Source of the DNA: Cucumis sativus
Lineage: Eukaryota > Streptophyta > Magnoliopsida > Cucurbitales > Cucurbitaceae
Direction: 5' to 3'
DNA: 64,000 nt
NCBI RefSeq assembly: GCF_000004075.3
Contig: NC_026661.2
Span: forward strand, 21,976,307-22,040,306
Part shown: positions 49,887-62,234 of the stretch, one piece after another
Position numbering within the stretch: the stretch's first letter is position 1
Layout: the number at the start of each line of letters is the position of its first letter
Position numbers and translations under genes: made by a program
Notes under the pieces: model-generated
The model's database searches: none
What the model was told of the DNA's origin: nothing
The model's input: only the letters and a program-made list of their open reading frames with translations

Positions 49887-52800
49887 TTGAAGGAAGGGGG
49901 AAGCTGATGCAGATTGGAAGCTGGAAAAGGGGCAAAGAATGTATGAGATCGATTGAGAAGAGATAGAAAAATACAGATCTCAGAGGGAAGAAGAAGGAGG
50001 TGTAACCTTCTCGGAAGTCGGTGATGAAGATGGAGATGGGAGTTGATCTTCGAAAAGCAGGCTTGACTGTCTCTGTTTGTTGGTTCCGATTTCCAAAATG
50101 CTGAACGCTCGAGAGGAGCGACCGATAAATATTTGGAGGGCCGAAATAGAATTATTAGACAAAGAAAGGACCTCCCTTCAAATAAAATAATAAAATTCTT
50201 AATTGATAATTGGATTTTCCTTTTTCTTTTTCTTTTTTACTTCGATGCCACGTCATTAATTCTCTACCCCAGTTGATGTTGTCAAATTCCTTTTTCTTAA
50301 TTAATCATTATTTCTCTTTTCTTTTTTCCTTCTAACCTAAAAATTAATTTCTTCAATCTCTATTCATCATATTGTTTTTCTAGTAGAATATTTATAAGAA
50401 CAAAAATCAAGTCTATTTCTCTTAAATGATTAACTAAATTCATTTTGACAAAAAGGGTGCTATATAAGTTAAATTTAAATAAATTATGAATTTGTTTTTG
50501 ATAATATATAAGTTTTAGTGTTTTAGAAATATGTTTTTTTTAACGTACTTTAAATATTTTTTTGAAGTTAGGTTATTAGTAATGAATGCACCTTTCAATT
50601 ATTTAAGGTGAATTTTGGTGTTGAATTAATATCTTAAAAACATTTTGAAAACAATACTAAATGATGATTGAATCTTTATATTTATATTTCTATGTTTGAT
50701 AAAATTCAATGTTAGATTTGCTATATACCACTTGAGACTTTAGTTTTTTTATAAATACAATAGAAGGGGACAGATGATCCAAACAGCAAGTCTTTGGATT
50801 GGTTAATCAAACTAAATATTTTTTTAAAACCAAATTGACAATAACAAAAATATATTTTAGTCTTAGAAAAATTCTAAATTTTTGGATCGTTTAGATTAAG
50901 ATAATTTGAACCTTATATTGCAAATGAAATTGGGGTATCAAAATTGTTTTATTTTTTAATATACTTTTGCAATGAATTTTGATACTGTTGATGGGTTGGG
51001 TATTATTTTTTCTTTCTTAAGATAAAAAGGTATAAAGTCAAATCAAAGTTTATCATTTTGATGAACTTTGATTAGTAGATTAGTTTAGATTTTAATAAGC
51101 GGCGGCTCTGACGAATTCAGACGGTGACCGGAGGAGAGTTAGAATTTCTGAAGGGAAGGGGTAAAACGGTAAAAGCGGGTGGGAGAATGAACATGGCGGG
51201 CCCGACCTGATGAGTGGGCGACGTGTTCTTGAGTTGAAAGTGGGCCCGTGTTAGGGTCCACAAGGCCGTCCATGAGGACAGTGGGTCCCCATTTGCTCTA
51301 AAGAAAAAGGTATGGACGGTGTGATGGTTTCAACGCTTTTGAGCGCCACCGGTGGCCGTCCATCGGGCTGCACTACGCACGTGTGCCACCACACTTCGCA
51401 TTGCTTTCCTTTTTTATATTCACTTCTCATTCTACACGAAAATTTAGATTTGGAAGTATGTATACGTTCAAACACTTCAATCCTCTTCAACTTTATCGTC
51501 TTTTATATAATATATATAAAGAGACTAATTAATATTTAATATTGATAAGTAGTTTAATGTTAACTTTGTTTGTTAATCCTCTTCCAACTTAGTTCAAGTC
51601 AATTACAGTTCGAAGTCTGCTGTCAATAAAGATCTGCCACTGATTGTGAGTTAATTATGGTCATGAGTTCGACAAATCGAATGTGAACACATAGACTGAA
51701 AGATCGAGTTGACTAAACCGAATCAAAAGGAGTTTCCTTACTCGTCGATGTCGAGTTGACACTTTAATATCGATATCTCTAATTGTGATGTTTTTTAAGC
51801 TATTGCTTGTGACCTCGTGAACACAACTCATGTTCATTCTCTTTTGAAGAGGTGTCGTATATGGTAAGAATCTTATAACCCTCCAAAGTTAGTACTACCA
51901 ATAATGTTTTGTATTTTATGGATAATTATAATTATATTGTTGGGTTAAAAATAAAAGGTTATTTAAAGCTCTTAAATGTTTTTGTATTAGTCACCATTTT
52001 TCAAACTTGGTGAATACCAGAAGAAATTCAACAAACTCAAACTTAAATGTTTTTAACTCGGACGATTTAAAACCAAATTCATAGTCTCCTCGTATAGTGT
52101 TTAGACCGCATCGATTCATTAAACCTTTCTAACACGAAACAAATCTCTTATAACATTTTGCAAAAAACCTAGCATCCAAAACAACATACTAATTAATTAA
52201 TAATTATTTGACGAGGATCATGGCTTAGAGAGAAACAGTGAAACTTTTCATAATAGTGGAGAAGTTTACGAGGGATGTTTGGAAAGATATTAGGTTTAGC
52301 TCGTTGATTCTAATGATGGTTAAACAATAACAAATTTTTAACGATTGACGTTATCATATCAACAAAACTATCTACTTCTCTAGTCATGTTACTTTATTAT
52401 AACGCTTGTAAATTTGTTCTAAATCTTTAAATACATAAAACATAAAAAGAAAATTTAATCTGAGAGTTTTCCATATATATTTGCTCACAAAACTAAGGCT
52501 AATTAGAAAGGTACCTCAAAACTAAAGGCTAAAATGCTACCTTATGCTACATTTTCACTTGCTATGTTATGAAGCAAAAGCTAATTATTTGGTAATAATG
52601 AGATAGGCATGTGGGTGAGTGATGATGGTCTTAGGCTGCCTCCCTTTGTTTTCTTATTGATCTCTTAAATCATTGATCAATATCAATAGTTTGATTAAAT
52701 TTGGCCCATCCTCACTTCAACCACTTATACTTGGAGTGGCCTTCTTTGTCTTTGGGCTTTTGATATTTGATGTGTAATGGACTTCAATCATTTATACAAC

Positions 52801-53847
52801 CCCTACCCTACAAAAACAAACAAACAAAAAGAAGAAGAAGAAAGGGTGAGTTGGTTAAGTTTAACAAGAACTTTCTAACTCAACCAAAAAAAGAAAAAGA
52901 TCAAATACAAATATAACTATATAAATTTGTTAAAAGTGTTGAAAATTAGTGCAAACTTAATTTGTCAATAGTTGGATTGGATATTTGTTTGCTATTTTAT
53001 TCATGGCCGAGTCTTCTAAATAAGATAGATGTGACCTCTACAACATACTTTAATGTAATTTTATTTGAGTTTTTACAGTATATATATTCACTGGATCTAT
53101 CGACATTATAGTTAAGTGTATAGCAAACGTAAATTCAAACTTCATGAAGGGAAAGATAAATGCTAGACAAATAGAGTGTTTGGATTAGCTTTTGCAAAGG
53201 TACGTTTATACTTTTTCGATTCAAACACCCTCAAACTAAAACTTAAAATTTAAAATTTAGATTTAGAAATGGAATAAAAGATTAAAAATAAATTATAAAA
53301 AATATTTTTAAATATAATAAAATAAATCAAAATATTTATAAAATATGGTAAACTTTTAGATCGGTCACTAATAAATAACAATAATGTAGTAAGAAAAATG
53401 AAAACGAAACTCGGGACATTTTTTAAAATTACAGACTATAACAAATTTAATTTTGGATTATATCAACGATAGAAATTAATAAACATTTATCCGTGTCTAT
53501 CAATGCCACTGATTATAAGTAATTAGTGTGTATCGATTATATTATTGATAGAATATGAAAATTTTGTTAAATATTTTATTAAATTTGCTATTTTTTTACG
53601 ATTTTCATCAAAATTACTATTTTTAATTTTATTTTCATGCAGTAAAAAGTGAAAAAAGGTTATAATAATTATTTAATACACAATTCATTATAATCAATCT
53701 ATTTTTTTTTTCTAACAACGCCTTTCACGAGACATCCTCTCTCAATCCTCGGCATCGAGCGGAAAAACAGTATCGTTCAACCCTCAGCTTCTCCTAACGT
53801 CCCCCGTCCTTCTTCTGATCGTCGCCACACTACTTCCTCATCGGGAA
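49887..53847. other. Divergent intergenic region between RHD3-like and TMN
   Basis: The first ~270 bp are the RHD3-like leader, perhaps spliced (CCGAGAAG/GTTACACC near 50006 to TTTTCCAG/CTTCC near 49922). A GC-rich island lies at 51098-51400. At about 53380-53620 there is a copy of the dispersed TGATAGA repeat. The last ~150 bp before 53848 look like the TMN leader. No further gene was recognised. Confidence 0.6.
51098..51400. promoter_or_regulatory. GC-rich island with TCP-type and G-box motifs
   Basis: GTGGGCCC (51240-51247) and GTGGGTCCCC (51281-51290) fit the TCP consensus GTGGGNCC. CACGTG (51378-51383) is a G-box. GGCCGTCCAT is repeated at 51264-51273 and 51354-51363, with an inverted ATGGACGG at 51312-51319. 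The island is sharply richer in G and C than the surrounding DNA and codes for nothing recognisable. The 75- and 79-aa frames across it overlap each other on opposite strands. Confidence 0.4.
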
Positions 53848-56800
53848 ATGAAGAAGGTCGGCAAGGTTCCCTTACCTTCACTCAATCTCTCCACCCTTTT
53901 CCTCCTCCTGCTTCTCATATCCTCCGTCCACTCCTTCTATCTCCCCGGCGTCGCTCCACGGGATTTCCAGACTGTACGTTCTCAATTCGATCACTTCTCC
54001 TTAATGTGTTTGTTTTCTTTCTTGTGTTTCTTCAACTTGCTGTTGCTTTTTCCCATTGAAATGTTTTTCACGATCTGCGCTGTGGCGAGTAGTTGCGGTT
54101 TTTGGTAGTTTGTACTGCGGGGCAGTCGGATCTAGGTTTCTGGTGCTTGATCTGGTCTTTAATTGCATATGTTCTCTTCATATCGTGGTATCCGGACATT
54201 TCTAAACATCATTGGATGCTGTGTTCTGTTTGCATATGCTGTGTTCAATTATGTGTTTATTTAAGGGAAAACACATCGCATCTGCTTACTTCACGGCAAT
54301 GAAACGTAGGAGTGATAGTGATACCACATTATGTGTAAACGTGTTGTGGTATTCGTTTCTGTCATTTGAATTGCTTCAAATTGTACTCGCTACCGTGTTT
54401 CACTACTCGATGCCAAACCATATCGGTATAGTAAAATGGTAAAATTCAACTGTAATCGTCGTCCACGCTGTGTTCAGTTTTCCAACACTGTTAATTTTCT
54501 TATTGTAGTATGTTCAGGTCTTAGAAATTCTCACTTTTGACCTCTTTTTCTACCTTCCATCTGTTATCATGTGCTAAATTCCTACGAATTGATGGAAATG
54601 GTCTTCCAAACAGGGTGATATTCTTCCAGTCAAAGTGAACAAACTGTCATCCACAAAAACACAGCTCCCATATGATTACTACTATTTAAATTATTGCAAG
54701 CCCAAGAAAATTACTAATAATGCAGAAAACTTGGGAGAAGTTCTCCGAGGTGACCGCATTGAGAATTCTGTCTATACTGTGAGTATCTTGCCTGTTTTTA
54801 GAAGCAATCTAAATATTGTACAGATTCTTCATCTTTAATGAAACTACTGTACTTTATTTATTAACCTGTCTTTGGTGTTTCTAAATAATTCTCCAGTTCA
54901 AAATGAGGGAGGAACAGTCTTGTACTGTTGTCTGCAGAGTAACTCTTGATGCTGACTCTGCAAAGAATTTTAAGGAGAAAATTGATGACAAATATCGAGC
55001 GAACATGTAAGTTCCAGATGTAAATCTCTATGTTTTTGTGTTCAATGGTATTCTGTTTTGAGTTTTGAGTTTTTACTGTGAAATTTAAAGTTTCACTTTG
55101 TAGTTTACTCCAAGTAGGCTATCACATATGCCTTCCCTTGCGACATTTCTATTAGTTTTATTCATTGTTCTTACAATGTGCTACCCTCCCATGGATATGT
55201 AGGATCTTGGACAACCTTCCTGTTGCTGTTCTTCGTCAAAGGAGGGATGGAAATCCATCAACGACTTACGAACATGGTTTCCTTGTTGGATTCAAAGGGA
55301 ATTATGCTGGGGTATGACTTTGATGGCAGTTAAAATATGAAGTTTTCAGTTTTTATTTTTCTAGAGCTTTTATATTTTCGTTAATATATTTATTCCCTTT
55401 ACCATCACAGAGCAAAGAGGAAAAATATTTTATTAATAACCACTTGAGCTTTAGAGTCATGTTTCACAAGGACCCTGACACCGATCTGGCTCGAATTGTC
55501 GGATTTGAGGTTACTCCAAACAGGTTTCTCTTTCCCTGTGCCCTTGCATATTAATTTTTTACTGTTTTATATATTAAGGTCCTGAACAATTGGTTCTCTA
55601 GTTCTCTTATTCCCTTTGAGTGCTATTTGATTCAAGGCACTTCATTCATTGTTTCTCAATGAAAGTGTGCCTATTCATAGTTGATAATATATGCATATAT
55701 AATCAGTACCGTAGCGTAATTTTTCTCCGTCATTGTTTTGAACAGTATTAATCATGAATACAAGGAGTGGAACGAGAAGAACCCCCAGCTACTTACATGT
55801 AATAAGGACACAAAAAATTTAATCCAAGGCAGCACTGTTCCTCAAGAAGTTGACACTAATAAGGAGATTGTGTTTACGTATGATGTTTCATTCAAGGTAC
55901 GGTTTTCACATATCCTTGACTATTCCTTAACTGTTCCTCTGATATTGCAGTTATAAACTGGGTCCTGATCTTTCCTCAGGAAAGTGATATCAAATGGGCT
56001 TCTCGATGGGACACCTACCTTCTCATGAATGATGATCAAATTCACTGGTTCTCCATTATAAACTCTCTAATGATTGTTCTCTTCCTCTCTGGAATGGTGG
56101 CCATGATCATGATGAGAACTCTGTATAGAGATATTGCCAACTATAATCAGTTGGATGCCCAAGATGAGGCTCAAGAGGAAACAGGATGGAAACTTGTGCA
56201 CGGAGATGTGTTTAGACCACCCATCAATTCTGGTCTATTGTGTGTTTACATTGGCACAGGTGTTCAGATCTTCGGTATGACACTTGTAACAATGATATTT
56301 GCTCTGCTGGGTTTCTTATCTCCTTCCAACAGAGGAGGGCTTATGACTGCTATGGTCCTTCTGTGGGTTTTCATGGGTTTATTTGCTGGCTATTCATCAG
56401 CTCGTTTATACAAAATGTTCAGAGGTACCGAATGGAAGAAGATAACGCTGAAAACTGCCTTTATGTTTCCTGGTATTCTTTTCTCAATCTTCTTTGTCCT
56501 CAATGCTTTGATCTGGGGAGAGCAGTCATCTGGGGCAGTGCCATTCGGAACAATGTTTGCTCTTTTCTGCTTGTGGTTTGGTATATCAGTACCATTGGTG
56601 TTCGTTGGCAGTTACTTAGGTTTCAAAAAGCCAGCAATTGAAGATCCTGTGAAGACCAACAAGATTCCTAGACAGATACCCGACCAAGCTTGGTACATGA
56701 AGCCAGTCTTCTCCATACTGATTGGGGGTATTCTTCCTTTTGGGGCCGTCTTTATTGAGCTCTTCTTCATCTTGACATCAATATGGCTCAACCAGTTCTA

Positions 56801-57137
56801 TTACATATTTGGTTTCCTCTTCATTGTATTTGTCATCCTTCTGATTACTTGTGCGGAGATAACAATTGTGCTGTGCTACTTCCAATTGTGCAGTGAAGAT
56901 TACCACTGGTGGTGGAGATCTTACTTGACTGCTGGCTCCTCTGCGCTATATCTTTTCTTCTACTCAGTATTCTACTTCTTCTCCAAGTTGGAAATCACCA
57001 AGTTTGTTTCGGGGATTCTCTACTTTGGCTACATGGTTATCGTTTCATATGCATTCTTCGTGTTGACAGGAACCATTGGATTTTACGCTTGTTTCTGGTT
57101 TGTTAGAAAGATCTACTCGTCCGTGAAGATCGACTGA
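53848..57137 (+). CDS. Transmembrane nine superfamily protein (TMN/EMP70), 643 aa
   Basis: Seven exons: 53848-53973, 54614-54778, 54897-55006, 55203-55311, 55411-55523, 55746-55896, 55980-57137; 1932 nt, all phases close. The signal peptide ends near SSVHS (about residue 29), giving the mature start FYLPGVAPRDF. The luminal domain includes LPYDYYYLNYCKP. After ESDIKWASRWDTYLL (from 259), all nine membrane spans are encoded in the last exon. The C-terminus SSVKID carries the KxD/E signal used for COPI binding and Golgi retention in this family. These proteins reside in the Golgi and endosomes. Length and layout are normal for the family. The closest Arabidopsis member was not determined. Confidence 0.95.
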
Positions 57138-58744
57138 TCTCCTGCTTATGGCTCAGAAGTTGTTCAGGTCAGAGTATATGAATCGAGTTAAAACGGGAAG
57201 AACTGGGAAGATGAGAAAATTTCCAATTAGATTGGCCTTTTATTTGGATATTCAGTGTGGATTATTTACTCGTCTCTCAGTCAAATTCCCTTTTTCATGG
57301 TAGAGTTTAGGTACTCTCTTTGTCTTTTTCTCCTCCTCCCTTCCCTTACTTGCACTATTTGTTAAGAGTTTCGCATCTGTTCTTATGGTGTACAAGAAAC
57401 AGGGATGGTGATTTTGGAGCTTTTTGTGGTCATAATATGAATAATTTTACTGATACCAAATTTTCATCTTTAATCTCTGAGTGTTGGTTGTATTCAGGAA
57501 TATGCTGTGTTGCAATTGGCTATTATGAGATTTTTTTTTTATGAAATGTAGATTATCCTTTTAGAACAAGGAGTTGGTTGAGAAAAATGTATAGAGGAAA
57601 TTTAAAAAGCAAAACCATAGAGTGTGATTCTTAAATGCTTAAAATTACTCGTCAAAATCAAATTCAAAAGTAAAATTAAATATTAGATTTGAAACGCATT
57701 GAATTGGAATGATTGACAATTTCAAAAAACTGTTTGAGCTATTGTTTTTAGTTTATTATTATTGTCATCATAATCATCTTTGGCCTGGTAAAACTATTGA
57801 TGTTCAATTTTGACAATTTCAAACTATTTTTGGGTTTCAATCCACGTACAAATTAATTATAAGTTTTGTTTACATCCAACCCTATGTTGTTTTGTTTTGT
57901 GAGATTAGTCAAGGTACATGTAACCTAGTCTAAACGTTCAAAGATAAAATATCTTTTTTGAATAATAAATCCCTTATTTTTCTCGAAATGGAAGTTTTTC
58001 TCTAACGCACTACTCACTCGTTGATTGACACAATAAAAATGTTAGTTATAATTGTAAGCATTAAAACAATTCCTTTTCTTCAAAAGTTGCAAGAATAATT
58101 GTGAACTTGAACATTTGACGATTACGACACATGTACTTTCTCTAACCTACATTTTGAATCAAACTCCACCTCATATCATATATGAGATATTACAAAAAAA
58201 AACAAAAAACAAAACAAAACAAAAGAAACATATACATAATTCACATTGTTGGTTTTTGAGTTTTCGTCCCTTCAAATCCATTTAAAAACATGTTACATCA
58301 TAAACTTGATCCCTATGATTTGATTGTACTTATCATATATAGTCCTTAACACAATGATTGTTTAATCTTTACAAGAGCTTTCCTCAAATCAGAGTGACAA
58401 CTTTAGTTCAATTTAACCAAAAGAAAATGCAACATCAGGGTTTCTATAGAAATGTATGGAAATTTTGTCATTGACAAAGTTGACAAAGTTAATAGTCAGT
58501 TGACTACAACTACAGGCATCTGATGGTACTAAGACAAAAAAAAACCTAATGTGATTGGCCAACTTCCCTAAAAATCCTACCTGGTAGAGAGAAAAGAGGT
58601 ATATTTACTTGAGCAAAATCAAGAAGCAGCAGGCTGCTTAACAAAATTCCTGCTAGGTACTACAAAGTGTTTTATTTTTGGATTTTCATGCTGCAAATCT
58701 GATCTTTTTGTTACAAGAAAACAAAAGCAAACTCATCACTTGCA
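57138..58744. other. Convergent 3' flanks of TMN and the 347-aa gene
   Basis: The TMN 3' UTR probably reaches about 57550. An AAAAC-type run lies at 58193-58226. No gene was recognised. Confidence 0.6.
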
Positions 58745-61187
58745 TCAGCTTGAGCATGATCTCAGTTTCCCATTCCTTTGCCTGCATTAATATTTAGAAG
58801 GATACCATTGTTACCAAGTCCTCACATCTGTTACAAACAATGAACTACCAAAGATGATGATGTCTTACCAAAACGAGTCCTTTTTTTCTTGTGCTAGTAG
58901 TTCTTCGAACGACATGTCGGTAAATTCAGAATCGATATTTTCCGTTGGCTTCTCAGATTTTGCCATCAACTCCATGCACGTACCAATTTCTAGCATCTTG
59001 AATATCAGAAGTTTTAGAGAGAGAACAGTTTTCATCTATTATGAGAAAAGCGTGACAGAGAAGTGAATTTGATCAAGTGAACTTAAAAAGGGTATTAACT
59101 ATAAACGGGGGATGGGATACAGAGGCTACAACAGACCAGCAGCGTGCTTCCTGATTTCTATGAAGCATCAGCATCAAAAAAGTTGTAAGCGTAAGAGACT
59201 AGAGGTAAGAGTAATACCTTTTTGTATGCTGGAGAGAGTTTAAGCTGTTGTTGAAGCCAGTTATAAACGAAAGTGTCCTCCTCTAGTCTTTTCTGTTCCA
59301 ATTCTAACTTGTATATCTAAGGCAACAACAAACCAACAAATTTGAGTACATGAAACTTTTGGCAACAAATATCAGGTTATATCATGTCACCAACCTGCTG
59401 TTGAAGTCGATCGAAGGAGGATCTGTCTGCCTTGTAAAGCAGAGCTTTCGTTATGGTGAACTTTCGGTGGATAACATCAGCTCTGTCAGTAAAAAAGTTT
59501 ATATAGTTGGCAATGTAATAACATACAAAGGGAAAAACCATAGGATGATTCTCACAAGCAAATGTAACCTAACCTAAGGTAAATCGTACTTAACAAGAAG
59601 TTAAAGAAATATATATGAACTCCAGAAAGAAAAAGTCTACTGAATTTGACAGATGAAGAGTCGAGAGAGAAACACCAATATAGTTGAAGCAAAGATATGA
59701 AGTTTACTTGTGCTGCAGCTTGCTTCTAGCGTTAATTAAGCAGTTGGCGAATTGACGGACCTGCATTTAAAAGGAAAACAGAAATAAACTGCAGTGCTTC
59801 AGTGTTTAGAACTCAACCCTCTATAAGTCTAAATTCTAAAAACACCATAGTCATCAGCTAAAAACAGGAGTTCTCACAGACCGCAGTCCAACCAAAACAT
59901 CACATCGTATCAATTAAGCTGATATCAAATGGAAACTCGATTAACTACAATCATTCTAGATAGAGTTGTTATTCAACGAAGTCCAGGAAATATTAGCAAT
60001 ATTACTGTATGTCTGTTCCTAGGCAACCTTGCAACACATTACTTACCTCACAATCTGTCTTCAATATATGAGAACATATATTTCAAAGGAGATTCGAGCT
60101 ATTGTCGAGGAAGATAATTTAAGGGCGTTATTTTACACATATATAGGAAGGATTGCACTAGAAGGTATGGGACATTTTTGTATGGATGACCTAATACTAT
60201 CTGCGTTAGTGTAAAATGACCTACTCCTAAAAAATCGATGAAAACTAAAAATGGCGATAGGGCTACTACAATATGCAGGTGGGAGGGCACCCGAGAGCTT
60301 GACTGGCAACTCGATGTTAAAGTGTGCTAATGACTAGAATTGGGGCACCCGTACAAAAATCTTAGACAATGAGTTGCTAATGGCAGAGCCAAGGTGAAGT
60401 AGAAGAACTGCTGCAGAAACTCTCTAATTGAAACACAGACAATAACAGAAATGAAGTTTACAGGATGTTAAGCAAATATTGTAAACGAAAATTACTACCA
60501 AAACAAAAAGAAAATATGATTCATAAGATACAAGAAAGAACACAAAACCTGAGCCAATGTCAATTCCTTTGATTCCTGACACTTCATTAGTTCATCATAC
60601 TGCCGTTTAATCTTCCTCTGAATCACACTAGTGGACGATGTAAATGGATACAACAATGTCAATTCCTGCTCAGAACCAGTTCCAACATCCGTTCCCCATT
60701 TTTCATTCTCATCTCCATCTTGCAAATTCGCCCTCTTCTTCTTTGCCTTCTTCTTCTTTCTCTTTCCCCCTTGCTCCTGACCAGAATCTCCAAATTCCTT
60801 ATTCAATCCATCACTCTTCAAATCTAGGTCATCACATCGCCCTTCAACAAAGAAACTTGCCCATTTAGGAGAATCCGGCGGTAAGATCTCAAAGAGAAGC
60901 GAATGAGTCAAACAAGTCCGGTCAGTTCCATTGCCACAATCCGCCACAGAATTCCCAATATCAATTTTCTCAGGCTCAATTGGGTTACTGATTAGTTGCT
61001 GATGCTGTCCAAATTCGATTTTTTTCACCCTTTTGTAAAGAAAAAACGATAAAACGAGGACGAAGAAGGTGAAGAAGAGGAAGAAGGAGCATAATAACAA
61101 CATGGGTATGTCTCCCTCAGATAAATTAGTAATTCGAAATGGGAAATTGGGGAAGAAACGGGACAAATATGAGTGTAAAGCCGCCAT
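58745..61187 (-). CDS. Uncharacterised single-span membrane protein with coiled coil, 347 aa
   Basis: Six exons: 61187-60549, 59760-59708, 59482-59395, 59316-59218, 58996-58869, 58781-58745; 1044 nt, all phases close. There is one strong membrane helix at about 27-50 after a short N-terminus. A basic cluster (GKRKKKKAKKKR, about 141-152) follows. The C-terminal half is helical and charged, running from VIQRKIKRQYDELM to IYKLELEQKRLEED and LQQQLKLSPAYKK. The end DMSFEELLAQEKKDSF is acidic. A signal-anchor protein with a cytosolic coiled coil is the simplest reading. I recall similar unannotated plant proteins but no function. The open frame runs 54 nt past the exon 1 donor, so a first-exon-only model would be wrong. 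The exon 5 start (AAG/ATGCTAG) has a weak upstream tract and is the least certain junction. Confidence 0.82.
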
Positions 61188-62234
61188 TGGAGGGCATCAA
61201 CAAAGAAGAAACTAAAGAAAAAAAAAAAGGAAAACCCACCAGAGAGAGAGTGAAAACAAGAGGATTGAATCAAATTGAGGTTCGGATTGGAAGCTGAAAG
61301 AGGATAAATTCAGTTGGTTCTTGAGTGAAATGGGTGTGAAGAAGAAGAAGAAGAAGAATCTTTGAAAGAAAAATAAAAGAAATCTATCTTTAAATTTCAA
61401 TTCGGAAGCGGCGAAAACGCGGTATGAAGTCACGGTTTCTGAATATAGAAGTGAGACTTATTCAGTGTGGACTTCTAGTCCTTCGCTTCCGTAAGCCGAC
61501 AAAGTTACCGTCAATACTTTACCGTCTTTTTTATTTTGTTAAGATAACGCTTTGCAGCTCTAAGTTTTATTCTATATTTTAAAATTATCCTCTAAACTTA
61601 GTATTTTAATCGAATGTATCCTTAGCTTTCAAAATTTCTATTACATCTTCAAACACAAGCTAGAGTGGGATGGTTTAATCGAATTAGTATGACCTTCCTC
61701 TTTACCCAACCAACAAAATTCAAAGGAGTATCTTCTAATTATGAAAACCACATGTGTGATGTAACCTTCAATTTAATGTAGCTTTGTCAAAAAGATTACA
61801 TGTAAAAAGAAAATTACAATAAAAAAGTTTTCATCTTTCATCGCTGGCTTCTCGAATATAGTTGAAATAGTTTTTCTCGGTTCTTTTTGATTGAGATCAA
61901 CTACTCACATTTGAATAATAAAACTAAACTATCTTTTTTAATGAGATATCTTTTATTATTCATGATTGTAATGTAGTATCTCACGATTTGACTAGTTTTG
62001 CTTCTAAAAAACGAAACTCGAGAATTGATAGTTCATCTGATTGAACGATTTTAACAAATTGTTTTGAAGGGGACTACTAGTGAAGATTAAATTTTGAATG
62101 GCTACTTTTAGGATGACCATATCACAAATGAAATCAAAGCCTAAGATTGACGGTAGGACCTGCTGACGAACGACCAAAGTCAGTCACCAAAATACAAAAC
62201 ACCAAGAAAAAGTGAATCTCAGACTTCGTCGGAA
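61188..62234. other. Divergent promoter region
   Basis: This separates the 347-aa gene (-) from the partial gene at 62235 (+). A GAAGAA-rich leader of the minus gene occupies about 61188-61440. The remainder is AT-rich with no recognised gene. Confidence 0.55.

Noticed and set aside
51251-51539. 75- and 79-aa frames over the GC-rich island as genes
   Set aside because: They overlap on opposite strands, match no family, and are explained by base composition.
56240-57106. 133-aa and 65-aa frames inside the TMN last exon
   Set aside because: Alternative frames of a strongly recognised coding exon.
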